A stretch of DNA of 41,504 nt. It comes from a virus. Where the stretch lies: the IMG/VR virus record IMGVR_UViG_3300030116_001958, positions 1 through 41,504 of that record; one strand, given 5' to 3'. Under the pieces are notes generated by a model that did not search any database, was not told the origin of the DNA, and saw only the letters and a program-made list of their open reading frames with translations. Positions 30,701 through 39,939 of the stretch are shown here, piece by piece; position 1 is the stretch's first letter; every line of letters starts with the position of its first letter. The translations under genes and the position numbers were made by a program.

Positions 30701-33700
30701 ACAGCTAAAACTAAATCTTTTTTATTTGTAGGAATACTACCAATAATATTTTTAGGTGTATCATCAATTTTTTCTACACGATTATAAACATTTTCAAATT
30801 TTGTAAAATAATTTCTTAAACTTTGATCACTTATTTGCTCACTACTATATATTAATCTATTCTCTCTAAATATATTGCCAAAAACTTTAGTAGGCTCTAA
30901 TAGTGCAGTTTCAAAATATCTATTCATGTAAAGTTCTACATATTGATTTAGATTGTTTCTACCTACATATTCTTTTATATCTTTTTTAACTTCTAATATA
31001 GCTTCATCAAGATCTGGAACTTTAGTTATATTATTATCATTATCTTTAATTATTTTATTTACGCGTACTCTTATATCTTCAGCTCTTTTATATAAATTTG
31101 ATAATTGATTTTTTACAGATTCTACATTCTTTTTAGTGCCTACATTTTTATATACTCTATATCCATAATCATTTAAAAGCTCATATACAGATACTTTACT
31201 TAAATTAACACCAATAGATTCATATACATCTTCTCTTGTATTTCTATTAGATTGTTGAAATGTTTTAACTATAGATTTATTAACTCCAAATAATTCTTTA
31301 ACAAAGGGTACATCTTGCTCATCAATCTTTTTAGTATCTATATTTTTAAATTTTATAGATATATCCTTAGCATCACTAACTGTAAAAAGATTAGAAAAAA
31401 GATTATTTTCTTCTCCTATTTTAAATTTTGTATTCTCTGGCATTACAAAATTTTTATTTTCTTTTTGAAAAAAATCAATATTGCTTAAAAACCCATCATA
31501 ACTTTTATCATTCCTATTAAAAGGTTGAGCTTTAAATTTTGTATAAAAATCTCCACTATCTTTTAAAATATTCTTTGCTTTATTAGACATCTTACCTTCA
31601 AAGCTATCATTAAAAACTTTATTTTGCATAGCATCAAAATATGATACATTATCATAATTACTGCTATCATTGTTTATATCAATAATATCTTTAATATTAT
31701 TTTGCATATTTCTAGCAGCATTTTTTCTTAATTTAATACCAGGTACATTCCCAGCTTTTACATTTTCATAAAGATCATAGTACCTATTAAAATATCCAAT
31801 ACTAGGCCCTCTTTGTGCTTCACCTACCCTACTTGTAGAGTAAGCTTTTATTCTGTAATGTGGACTAAATTTATTTAATGCACTACCAAAGTTTTTAGTA
31901 CCAAAAGTATTCTTTTCGTTAAACTCTCTATCTTTTACTTTTAATAAATCATTAATATGATCTCTACTACCAAATTGTATAACTTGGAAAGAATCAATAT
32001 CTTTGTCCATACCACCTAGATAAAAATCGTCTTTTGAACTTGTGGCTGAGGCTTTATTTCCTCCTGGTAAAAATCCAGCCATGCGTAAAACACGAGTGCC
32101 AGAAAAATCGTAAGCAGGAACACGTATAACCAGCAAATCAAGAGATTCATTAAGTTTCTGAACTGCTTCTTTAGAAAGTAATTGAAATTGATTATTTTGT
32201 TCTGGAGTTCCAAGTTTTTTCGATATCTTATATAAAGACCATAGATGTTCCATTGTTGATTCATTATTTTTATCTATACCTTTTTTAATTTTGTTTAATT
32301 CAGATCTTTGAGCATCATCAATATCTATACGCACTTTCATTTTTTTAAGTGCACCACCTAACACAATAAGTCCATCTTCTTTGTTTAAAAAAGTATCTCT
32401 ATCAACTTTAATCATATCAGCATTGTCAATTAAATCTTTTGTTACTGGAGCAGCAGTTGATTTTTGTGCATAAGGCCAGTAAGGAGTATCTAGTTTTTTA
32501 CGAACATATTTACCTACGCTATTCAAATAATCATCAAAAATCATTTTATGAAAATTATTTGCAGCATACCCACCTTGCATTGCATTATATACTTTAGAGG
32601 TTCTATTATGATATTGTTTATAGTTAAGATCGTTTGTTTTATCAAAAGAAAAATCATCAGACATAGGGTTGTCAGTTTCTGATACCTTTTGAAATGCTCT
32701 TCTAAATATATCTCCATTTTTATCATTGCTTGATAATTGCTTTAAGAAAAATTCAGAAGGAAACTCATATATTCTATTTGCATCTTCTGTTAAATATTTT
32801 TTTATTTCTTTAATATCTTGAGTTTTATTATAGCTTTCTACTAATTCTCTTGCTTTAAAACTACCATTTATAGTGTAGTCAAAATAATGTCTCATATATT
32901 CTTTTGACTTAGGAGCATCTATAGGGTTAGAAGTAGAAAAAAATTGCCTATAAAGATTGTCGCCTTGTTTTTTTATAAATGTTTTTTCATAAGTAGTTGG
33001 ATTAATACGTAATGACTCTGTAGATACATCAAAGTAATTAACTTGTCCAACTAAATCATATTCACCAGTTTCTTTATTGTATTGATAGTCAGTAGGTTTA
33101 GTCTCTGATTTTATTTTATTTGCACTTTGAAATACTACAAAATCCAAACCATCTCTTTTCATTAGCTTATCTATTGCTGGATATGCATCAGAAAAAGATC
33201 CACTTGCTTTTAATGCAACTAATCCTTTATCTACAGGAGCTTGTATTCTACCTACAACAACAGGTTTTATTAGTTTAGATAAAGATTCTAAACCTACAGC
33301 ATTAGCTGCTTCTTTACCTATTCTTGTTAAAAATATTAAACCACCATCAGCATTGGAAGAATCAGGTATTTCATCTATATTAAATTGTTCATCTTTTAAT
33401 ATAGCAAATCTTAAATTATCTCCACCATTTAATGTTGTAAAGTTTTCTCTATGCAATGGCATACCAGAAGATTCCATATAAAGCTGCATCCTTTTGTTAT
33501 AATCAACTGCATGTTTAAAATAATTATTTGTAAGTATTTTTGGTAGCTCATTTATATTATAACCATGAAATGATAACTCATGCATTATATTAGAAACAAA
33601 AGCTCTTTCATGTATATTTTTAGATATATCTCCTTTATATAGTTTTACAAATTCTCTTTCAGAATCTTTAAATGCAGATTCTAAATCTTTTTCTAAATTA

Positions 33701-35583
33701 CCAGCAGACTTTTTTAATTCATCAAATTTTAAAGTACCATTTCTATCATTGAATTCTGCAACTATAAATCCAGGCTTATCTTTCATGCCTGCAAATATAT
33801 AACTACCATTACCTTGTTTAGCTAAAGATGAATTTATATTGGCTAAATCTTTTCTGTTTATATTAAATTGTTTATCAAAAGGATCCATTCTAAAAATATC
33901 ATCATAGATCCTAGTATTTCTTACTAAATTTAACACTTTAAAGCTACCAGGTATGCCAAAGTTATCTAATATTGGACTATTATAATCGTTTTTACCTATA
34001 TACCTAACACCATCTACATACCCAGCTTTTTCTTCTGAAACAGTTCCATCTATTACATTATATACTAACACATCTCTTTCTTTAATTACGGACTGTGCAA
34101 ATAAAGATCTAAGATTATTTTCATTCTTTTTATTAGATAAATACTGATCGTATATACCATTTTGTCTTAACTCTTTAATAAATCCTGCTGTATTAATACC
34201 TGTAATATCATCATTATTAATTTTATATTTATTAATAGTAGTCAATAAACTTCTTTGTATATTGTCTACAGATGTTGTTGTTTTAATATTGCCTAAGCTA
34301 TCATATATATTAGTAGCAACATCTAAAATTTTAGGAGAAGGTATATTTAATTCATTGACTGCATCTTCTGAGTTATCAGCTACAACAGGTCTTTCAGCTT
34401 TATATTTTTCAGAAGGAACTCTTGTATTTATATTTAACTCATAAGCATAATCTCTAACTTCTTTATCTCTTGCAGCTTGACTTTTATCTTTTGAATATTG
34501 CAATCTTTTATTTACAATATTATTTATTTCTGCATTTGGAATTTTGTAAATATTTCTAAGTGTGTTATATGCTAAATCTGTAGACTCACTAAGAACATAA
34601 TCTTTTGTTTCTTTTGTAAGCTTATTAAAATCTTGTCTAGCTTCTGGCTTATAATCCATTTCTGGATGTAGTGTACTTCTTTTATTTATAAATTCACTAC
34701 CTGCTATCTTGTATGCTGGTCTTGCACTATACCCAAAGAATCCACCTAGTAGATAATGATATAGCTGCATTGATAAATCTTCATCACCAGTTATAGTAGA
34801 TGGCACACCAGTAATAGTAGAACCTACTGCAGCTTTAAGTAATCCTTCTGCTCTTTCTCCCATCTGTGGAGTTTTAGCAGCACCAAATAAATTAGCTATA
34901 GATCTCCAGTTACCTATACCACCAAATGCACCACCAAATATTGCATTTTGTATAGCTACATTCCAAAAAGCTTCTGACTTATCATCTGCAGATGCTATAT
35001 TCCAAACTTCTGATATTGTACCTGCAGTACCTAAATTTACAGCTTCTTGTAATATTTCTCTTCTAACAGCTCCAGGTCTTAATGCACCTACTGCTCCAGT
35101 TTTAGTTTTGTCTAAAACAACATCTACTGTTTTTCTTGCTAACTTTCCTGATGCCATTGGTAAAGACCATTTATCTAATGTTTGTATAGCTTTTTGTCCT
35201 ACAAATTGCCCTTTAGGTACAGACTTAGCTATACCTGCAGCTCTTGCTAATGCAGTAGCTCCTTTTAATGGTGCAGATAATATGGAGGGTGCGAATCCTG
35301 CTAGATGACCTAAACTATATGCTATTTTTTCAGATGTAGTTTTTGCTAAATCTCTAGTATCTTGTGGCGGTACAAAAGGTATAAGACCTCTTATAAACCC
35401 ATCACCAGCTTGATTTACAATATCATATAAAGAACTAGAATCTCTTCGAGGATTAAATTTTATATTGTATAAATCTGCTTTCTCTGATAATACATCTACT
35501 TGATCATCATTAAAAGCACCAGGATTTACTCTATATAAATTAACCAAAGATTGAATTTGGTTTAATTCATTTTGTATTGCCAT
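27706..35583 (-). CDS. Giant virion protein with putative two-barrel RNA polymerase core (2625 aa)
   Basis: The N terminus (about 1-300) has Ala/Gly-rich hydrophobic helices (LAGFAPSILSAPLKGATALA), as in ejection proteins. DGLDFVVFQSANKIK (Lys823, Lys825) resembles the Lys-bearing barrel of multisubunit-type polymerases. LLVIRVPAYDFSGTRVLRM precedes LGGMDKDIDSFQVI, with Asp1193/1195/1197 in D-x-D-x-D form. That equals the metal-binding motif of double-psi-barrel RNA polymerases (DFDGD; DFDID-like in crAss-like virion polymerases). The C-terminal SSERINRRNA / RPAFMRTALGRVLTRFKLFA (about 2425) recalls PLxRFG polyvalent proteins. The inferred role is an injected RNA polymerase. Confidence 0.75.
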   Translation of the reverse strand: MAIQNELNQIQSLVNLYRVNPGAFNDDQVDVLSEKADLYNIKFNPRRDSSSLYDIVNQAGDGFIRGLIPFVPPQDTRDLAKTTSEKIAYSLGHLAGFAPSILSAPLKGATALARAAGIAKSVPKGQFVGQKAIQTLDKWSLPMASGKLARKTVDVVLDKTKTGAVGALRPGAVRREILQEAVNLGTAGTISEVWNIASADDKSEAFWNVAIQNAIFGGAFGGIGNWRSIANLFGAAKTPQMGERAEGLLKAAVGSTITGVPSTITGDEDLSMQLYHYLLGGFFGYSARPAYKIAGSEFINKRSTLHPEMDYKPEARQDFNKLTKETKDYVLSESTDLAYNTLRNIYKIPNAEINNIVNKRLQYSKDKSQAARDKEVRDYAYELNINTRVPSEKYKAERPVVADNSEDAVNELNIPSPKILDVATNIYDSLGNIKTTTSVDNIQRSLLTTINKYKINNDDITGINTAGFIKELRQNGIYDQYLSNKKNENNLRSLFAQSVIKERDVLVYNVIDGTVSEEKAGYVDGVRYIGKNDYNSPILDNFGIPGSFKVLNLVRNTRIYDDIFRMDPFDKQFNINRKDLANINSSLAKQGNGSYIFAGMKDKPGFIVAEFNDRNGTLKFDELKKSAGNLEKDLESAFKDSEREFVKLYKGDISKNIHERAFVSNIMHELSFHGYNINELPKILTNNYFKHAVDYNKRMQLYMESSGMPLHRENFTTLNGGDNLRFAILKDEQFNIDEIPDSSNADGGLIFLTRIGKEAANAVGLESLSKLIKPVVVGRIQAPVDKGLVALKASGSFSDAYPAIDKLMKRDGLDFVVFQSANKIKSETKPTDYQYNKETGEYDLVGQVNYFDVSTESLRINPTTYEKTFIKKQGDNLYRQFFSTSNPIDAPKSKEYMRHYFDYTINGSFKARELVESYNKTQDIKEIKKYLTEDANRIYEFPSEFFLKQLSSNDKNGDIFRRAFQKVSETDNPMSDDFSFDKTNDLNYKQYHNRTSKVYNAMQGGYAANNFHKMIFDDYLNSVGKYVRKKLDTPYWPYAQKSTAAPVTKDLIDNADMIKVDRDTFLNKEDGLIVLGGALKKMKVRIDIDDAQRSELNKIKKGIDKNNESTMEHLWSLYKISKKLGTPEQNNQFQLLSKEAVQKLNESLDLLVIRVPAYDFSGTRVLRMAGFLPGGNKASATSSKDDFYLGGMDKDIDSFQVIQFGSRDHINDLLKVKDREFNEKNTFGTKNFGSALNKFSPHYRIKAYSTSRVGEAQRGPSIGYFNRYYDLYENVKAGNVPGIKLRKNAARNMQNNIKDIIDINNDSSNYDNVSYFDAMQNKVFNDSFEGKMSNKAKNILKDSGDFYTKFKAQPFNRNDKSYDGFLSNIDFFQKENKNFVMPENTKFKIGEENNLFSNLFTVSDAKDISIKFKNIDTKKIDEQDVPFVKELFGVNKSIVKTFQQSNRNTREDVYESIGVNLSKVSVYELLNDYGYRVYKNVGTKKNVESVKNQLSNLYKRAEDIRVRVNKIIKDNDNNITKVPDLDEAILEVKKDIKEYVGRNNLNQYVELYMNRYFETALLEPTKVFGNIFRENRLIYSSEQISDQSLRNYFTKFENVYNRVEKIDDTPKNIIGSIPTNKKDLVLAVDRSIGETNKVYKQIKKDKYKVGLGDVAARTDEDALQVKELRKNLQENPGLTIEDMFYDYVLEKDIPRDISTINMEDIRGINGRFLEIKTGKTGLLDRSAYWSDPRTVDRRLMDVVKKFDQTYTLVDAKGNFKEKTVKRLFTPMGEMRQFTRNNLRLQNAKETESMLKDAQYFDSEKYGLTNTDKVHLYDHISFRRNEGQQEPSAKAKQFLTKKFKGKTGQELVKEYDDKFTAFITEIGKDIYTFDKNGQRFDYDSIDAKDNFKAIVVNDNIRFLGDGSMDRKLYYNRVIKPIFMGRNAKRTTIEEQLRYQYEDIMEAKLGKKANLQSRLAYREKYKFKDYAFGFLDPQGYWPRTNYNKDNASIKLYNESVDKLIKEGKITRDDADLMKENHMRDSTRIEDNYLNHVFEFRDRNYKDVGYKNKAKNLLQRGELFIDGYDKGPDMYSIYRQQIDRSYFANMTAIHGNKVISDFKFADNTAFNARLSAKQNKNLQQAGYKNNSDLWSDFLYMHLKDTLGHPSLLTDRIQKSIDKGDPLKLKYNPYYLTTDYAVTNALERLYKTGKFDKMPYMKNAPENPEARRDYFVRRLHNLGMMEAKYNLVTLLANTGSMMTNLYGGGTMTIGSAGTKHYVNALNFGYVTKNLLQNRNGDYIIKLKSGKAVKTRKDLYSFLDEKGVIDNYIKNEFDTNPNVSNIIKGMGKNSVNFTKEITRAIKNGADDESVLQIANRYGVGERLVKAGGFFMSSSERINRRNAFVAHALKMKERLGEAGVDIKMDDPFIFEAGLRGIETTQFLYHNSFRPAFMRTALGRVLTRFKLFAFQSVRVRKEFYQQAKAQGFKQNTDAYKRFKDLYLTDLFTAAIGGMYMYSLFDVALPPPWDWFQQTGDLLFGDKKERERAFYGTLPRPIAPLQIALPPLARFPQTFVELLQGDWEKFSDYSIHTMYPGGRLYYSYKKTKERPERFFHNFFRLPVDKVQYDIKREQLRDARQKTISEFLDE

Positions 35584-35584
35584 A

Positions 35585-36178
35585 TTATACTAAACGAGGT
35601 AAATAATCTATATTTCTTGGTGTTGCTCTTTGTGCACTTTCAGCAATTGTATTTCTTGTCAAGTTTGCTCTTATAAATGGGCCTAATAAACCACCATATA
35701 AAGCACCTGTCATTGCTCTTTCTGGTGCACCTAATGGATCTTCAGCTAAATTAATTGCTGCTAGTCCACCTGCACCTCTTGTTGCTCCTTCTGCAGCTCT
35801 TCTTAAGGTAGTTCTAAATTTACTTGCATCAGTCATAGCTTTTCTTGGTAATAATTTACTACCAACTTTTGCACCTGCTGTTAAAGGTATAGCTAATCCT
35901 AATAAATTACCTGCACCAGATGACAATCTTTCACTTCTAGTTTCTCCGTATAAATCTTCACCTCTAGATTTAGGCCTCATAGAATTAGGTATTGCACCAA
36001 AAGTAGCACTATCTGCTAAATCAAAAAAAAATTTTTGTAGTTTTTTTGTTTCAGGTCTAAATGGTAATCCTAGTTGCAAAGCAATAACAGCTATTTTTTC
36101 AGCTTCAGAATCAGTATAATCACTAGGATCTAAATTATAATCATATACAATTCTTTTTGCTTGTTGTACTGGATCCAT
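35585..36178 (-). CDS. Internal virion (ejection) protein, membrane-active (197 aa)
   Basis: This 197-residue protein starts MDPVQQAKRIVYDYNLDPSDY. Two Gly/Ala-rich hydrophobic segments follow (SSGAGNLLGLAIPLTAGAKV; then ATRGAGGLAAINLAEDP and TGALYGGLLGPF). Its first 100 residues parallel the N terminus of the giant protein just downstream (see findings), suggesting a shared membrane-insertion module. TAATG overlap with the coiled-coil gene upstream (36178). Probably enters the host envelope with the DNA. Confidence 0.65.
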   Translation of the reverse strand: MDPVQQAKRIVYDYNLDPSDYTDSEAEKIAVIALQLGLPFRPETKKLQKFFFDLADSATFGAIPNSMRPKSRGEDLYGETRSERLSSGAGNLLGLAIPLTAGAKVGSKLLPRKAMTDASKFRTTLRRAAEGATRGAGGLAAINLAEDPLGAPERAMTGALYGGLLGPFIRANLTRNTIAESAQRATPRNIDYLPRLV

Positions 36179-36846
36179 TATCTTTGCCCTTCTATTTCAG
36201 CTTGTTGAATTCTAAACATATCATCAACTTTATCAACTTTATATTTATCATCTCCAAAGACTTCGTATAAATTATTTAATAATTGATTACGTGCAGGTTG
36301 GAAATTATAATCCATAGTAAAATCAAATAATGATTTATTAAATCTTAAATTTTCTGGAATTGGTATTTCATTAGGTTTTATATCAGCTGGATTATAATTA
36401 GTAATTAAATCATCATAATCATTAATAACTTTATTTAAATTTTCTCTTTTTTTAGGATTTAAAATAGATAGTGTTTTTTGTCTTTCTAAATATTTTTTAA
36501 AGGTTTTAGGTTTTAAAAAATCTGGCATATCTTCATAATCACTTAATAGATTATCATTATCTTTTGCAAACTCTCTATTTTTCTTTGCAGATAGTCTTAA
36601 TTTTTGTTGCAAGTCAACTCTTTCTCTAAAAACTTTATCTCGATATTCTTGCTCTACAGTAAGCAAGTCAAATAATGTTCTTTCTCTAGTTGCTCTATCT
36701 TTTGCTCTTTTTTCTGCTTCTTCACGCAAAAGCATTTGCCTATTAAATTGTTCTCTTTGTGAATCCTGTCTACGCATTTCTAATGCATACCTAGGAAGAT
36801 TATCTAAAAATTGATTTATTGGATCATTAGTTATTTGTATAGACAT
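36178..36846 (-). CDS. Coiled-coil internal virion protein candidate (222 aa)
   Basis: The 222-residue protein is highly charged. A long alpha-helical N-terminal half (ALEMRRQDSQREQFNRQMLL, DRATRERTLFDLLTVEQEY) looks like a coiled coil, followed by a mixed C-terminal half. No membrane span. It is TAATG-linked at both ends (36846, 36178) with neighbouring ejection-type genes. Structural role by context. Confidence 0.6.
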   Translation of the reverse strand: MSIQITNDPINQFLDNLPRYALEMRRQDSQREQFNRQMLLREEAEKRAKDRATRERTLFDLLTVEQEYRDKVFRERVDLQQKLRLSAKKNREFAKDNDNLLSDYEDMPDFLKPKTFKKYLERQKTLSILNPKKRENLNKVINDYDDLITNYNPADIKPNEIPIPENLRFNKSLFDFTMDYNFQPARNQLLNNLYEVFGDDKYKVDKVDDMFRIQQAEIEGQR

Positions 36847-38765
36847 TAAAATTGACCTCTTGTTCTTTTATCTTCATCAGTTTGTGTGAAGTTTTCACCA
36901 CCTGTATCACCAGTTGGATTAGCTATGGCACCTCTTCTAAATCTACTAAGATCAGCTTCACTTCTAATTAAATCTACAAGTCTACTTCTAGTATCTCTTG
37001 CAAAATCATCTCTAAAATTAAATATAGATCTTTGTCTTTCTTGCTCTGCTAATCTACTTCTTAAATCAGATTGTTCTGTTAAAAAGTTTTGACTTTCTGT
37101 AATACCTGCTAATTGTTGGGCTAATTCAAATTGACTTCTTGCAGTTTGTGCTTCTGCACCTCTTCTTTGTATACCTAAAGAACCTAATTGATTTGCCGCT
37201 CTTTCTCTTTGCTGTCTTAAATTAGCATTTATTTCAGAATCAGTTAAATTCAATCCAGCAACTTGACCTTCTAATTGTAATTGCCTTCTTGCTATTGAAT
37301 CATTAAGTGCACCTCTATTCAAATCTAATCCTTGCAATTGTCTAGAAAGAGCTTGTTGTAATAACCCTGGCTCTTCTTCAGTACCTATTTGTCTACCTAA
37401 TGCACCTTCTCTAATTCCTATCCTATCTAAATTTTCTTCACCAGTTGCATATACATCACGAAATCTAGCTGCTCTTTGATCTTCTGCAATTCCTAATCTA
37501 CCTAATATATCGCCTAGTCTATCAGATTCTAAATCTTGTTGCTGTAACAATCTTTCACCAGAAATATCTTGTCTTTGTAATTGCCTAGATAATCTATCTT
37601 GTTCTGCTCCAATTTGTTGAGATATACCACCTCTTTGTATACCTATTCTTGCTCGTGCTAAAGCTTGGTCTTGCATCAAAGCAGTTTCTCTATCTTCTAA
37701 AGCTTCTGATTGTATACCTAATCTATCTTCAGCTCTACCTAAAGAATCTATTCTACCTCCTACTCTGCCTAAATAGCTATCTATAGCTCTTTGTGTTTCC
37801 ATAGGCCTTCTACCTTCTGCAGCAAAATTACCTGATTGCTCTGCTCTTCTATATATATCAAACAAATTACCTCTGGCATCTGCCATAGTTTGATCTTGTT
37901 GTTGAGCTAATTCATCTGACTGCATACCAAGCAATTCTTGTTGCCTTGATATATCTTGTAATCCACGACCTGTTCTAAGTGATAAGTCTTGTTCCTGTAA
38001 GGAAGCTAAAGCATCTTGTCTAGCAAGTTGTCCTGTTCTTAATCCTGATGATGCTTCAAGGTCTTCAGTTTGTAAATTTAATAATTCTTGTTGTCTTTGA
38101 GACTCACCAGCTCTTGCACCAGATTCTCTAATAGCTGACTCTCTTGCAATTAAATCTAAACTACCTTGCGATCTAAGATCTCTAAGTTGTGACTGTGTAG
38201 ATCTTTGAGCTGCAGCTTTATCTATACCTAAACCTTCTAATTGATCAGCTATTTTTGTTTCTGCTTCCATAGTTGCAGATTTTAATTCTGCTTCTCTTAT
38301 ATTAAATTGCTTAGCTTTTCTATCTTGTTCTGCTTGTAATCTACCTCCAGTAAACTGCCCATCTTCTCCTTGCATACCTAATTCTTGCATTAATGCATTT
38401 CTTTGTATATCTGTTCTACCTAAAGCTCTTGCTTGTGCTTCTTCTGCAAAATCTAAATTAGATTGTACTGCTTGTCCTCTTAAATCAAAACTTTCAAGTT
38501 GTCTACCTAATGCTTCTGATAAAAATCTTTGTTGATTTAACCCTGATAATGCTTGTCTACCTAATTGACCTTGTTGCCTTCTAAGTTGTGCATTGGCTAA
38601 ATCTTGAGTTAAAACAAATGCATTATTTGTAAATAGCTCTCTTGTGTTATCATACGAATCAAATATATCTCCATATTCTTTTTGTAGTTTTTTTGTATCA
38701 TAATTGCTAAGAATATCAGCTATATCTGTACTTAATTCATAATCTATTTCTGTAAATTGTGACAT
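36846..38765 (-). CDS. Gln/Arg-rich repetitive coiled-coil virion protein (639 aa)
   Basis: The 639 residues are dominated by Gln, Arg, Leu, Ala and Glu with irregular short repeats such as LGRQ...L, RLGIQ, RQELLGMQSDEL and SRQLQRQDISGERLLQQQDL. It is almost all helix and low in Lys. This pattern suggests a long rod or sheet of helices like the ring-forming internal core proteins of podoviruses (T7 gp15-16 class), though no sequence homology is claimed. It is TAATG-coupled to the downstream gene and lies two genes before the giant polymerase candidate. Confidence 0.65.
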   Translation of the reverse strand: MSQFTEIDYELSTDIADILSNYDTKKLQKEYGDIFDSYDNTRELFTNNAFVLTQDLANAQLRRQQGQLGRQALSGLNQQRFLSEALGRQLESFDLRGQAVQSNLDFAEEAQARALGRTDIQRNALMQELGMQGEDGQFTGGRLQAEQDRKAKQFNIREAELKSATMEAETKIADQLEGLGIDKAAAQRSTQSQLRDLRSQGSLDLIARESAIRESGARAGESQRQQELLNLQTEDLEASSGLRTGQLARQDALASLQEQDLSLRTGRGLQDISRQQELLGMQSDELAQQQDQTMADARGNLFDIYRRAEQSGNFAAEGRRPMETQRAIDSYLGRVGGRIDSLGRAEDRLGIQSEALEDRETALMQDQALARARIGIQRGGISQQIGAEQDRLSRQLQRQDISGERLLQQQDLESDRLGDILGRLGIAEDQRAARFRDVYATGEENLDRIGIREGALGRQIGTEEEPGLLQQALSRQLQGLDLNRGALNDSIARRQLQLEGQVAGLNLTDSEINANLRQQRERAANQLGSLGIQRRGAEAQTARSQFELAQQLAGITESQNFLTEQSDLRSRLAEQERQRSIFNFRDDFARDTRSRLVDLIRSEADLSRFRRGAIANPTGDTGGENFTQTDEDKRTRGQF

Positions 38766-38774
38766 ATTTAATCC

Positions 38775-39740
38775 TTAATAACCAAAGTAGTCGTTATATA
38801 ATTGTTGCCTTGCTAAAAAACTAGAATCTCCACCAAATCTATTAATTTGATCTACAATCGATCTATTTGGATTTAATCCCATTGCATCTGCTAACATTCT
38901 ATTTTGATTTGCTGTGCCTGTAAATTGACTAAATGGGCCTGTTCTATTGCTTGTAAATCCTGGGCCTACATTCATAGTATTGTCTATTGCTGCTGCTGTT
39001 GTACTTTGTGTAGCAGGATTCATACTACCAGTTGGTAATTCAAATGGAGGAGGTGACATATCTGTATTTAAATTTCCTGTAATATTAATATCATTCTGAT
39101 TAAATACTCTTTTAGTAGTTACATCTGCTCCTGGTGTATTCATAGATTTTATTGCTTCAGGTAATTTATTTGGTGAATCATTAGCTGGTAAAAAATCTAA
39201 CAAACTTTTTTCTGAAGGATTAATAATTTCTTCAGCAGTTCTTAATCCAGGATTCTGTGCTAATCCTTCTTCTGTTACTCTTCTTCCAAACTCATCAGCA
39301 CCTATTCCTAAATTTCTTGCAGCTGCATCTCTCACATCTCCAACTAAATCTTTTCCACCTCTAATTACAAAAGAGCTAAAAGCATCCGTTAAAGCACCTA
39401 CATTAGCTGACCTATTCAAATCTCTCAAAGCTTCTGTTCCCTTACTTCTAAAATCTGCTATTTTGTTTTTAAATAAACTTTGCTCTGCTATATCATCAAC
39501 CTTAGTAGTTCTTTGGGCTATCTCTTGACCTAATCTAGAGCCAATACCTGTAATTGCAGCACCTGCTAATGCTCCTACGCCAGGAACAGCTAAACTTAAA
39601 AGCCCGCCTACAAATCTACCAATACCCATTTTATTTCTACGATTCTGCAGTTGGTCTTGAAATTTTCTTTGTGATTCGTAAAACTTTTTTAATTGGTTTG
39701 ATATTAATTGTGCTAAATTAATACTTGCTTCAGTAGCCAT
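38775..39740 (-). CDS. Internal virion protein with membrane-active segment (321 aa)
   Basis: The 321-residue protein has a helical start (INLAQLISNQLKKFYESQRK), followed by a Gly/Ala-rich hydrophobic segment at about 40-70 (GIGRFVGGLLSLAVPGVGAL, GAAITGIGSRLGQEIA). The middle and C-terminal part is flexible, rich in Asn, Thr and Pro. The amphipathic, glycine-zipper-like segment resembles phage proteins that insert in the membrane during DNA ejection. It is located between the tail nozzle region and the repeated coiled-coil gene. Confidence 0.6.
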   Translation of the reverse strand: MATEASINLAQLISNQLKKFYESQRKFQDQLQNRRNKMGIGRFVGGLLSLAVPGVGALAGAAITGIGSRLGQEIAQRTTKVDDIAEQSLFKNKIADFRSKGTEALRDLNRSANVGALTDAFSSFVIRGGKDLVGDVRDAAARNLGIGADEFGRRVTEEGLAQNPGLRTAEEIINPSEKSLLDFLPANDSPNKLPEAIKSMNTPGADVTTKRVFNQNDINITGNLNTDMSPPPFELPTGSMNPATQSTTAAAIDNTMNVGPGFTSNRTGPFSQFTGTANQNRMLADAMGLNPNRSIVDQINRFGGDSSFLARQQLYNDYFGY

Positions 39741-39741
39741 C

Positions 39742-39939
39742 TCAAGATCCTTTCGTCAATTCTTTAAATTCATTTATATAAACTTTACTACCTATCTTTA
39801 AATACAATTTAGGATTTTTTGCAGTTTCTTTTGCAATAATAATTTCACCATCACTTAACTCTTGTATGTTAGGAACTTTAGTAACTATAGGTATCTTACC
39901 TTGTTGTAAATTTCTTAACCTTCTTTGTATTGGCTCCAT
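39742..39939 (-). CDS. Small protein beside the nozzle gene (65 aa)
   Basis: The 65-residue protein has the segment IVTKVPNIQELSDGEIIIAK, then NPKLYLKIGSKVYINEFKEL. That is similar to the short N-terminal strand-turn motif (DGE-I-I ... LY-KIG-KVY) at the base of phage fibre or spike proteins. The ATG overlaps the nozzle stop as TAATG (39939). Likely a minor tail component; exact role unknown. Confidence 0.6.
   Translation of the reverse strand: MEPIQRRLRNLQQGKIPIVTKVPNIQELSDGEIIIAKETAKNPKLYLKIGSKVYINEFKELTKGS

Noticed and set aside
32016-32264. 82-codon - strand ORF within the giant gene
   Set aside because: Out of frame and inside the supported 2,625-residue reading frame; no ribosome site or conservation cue.
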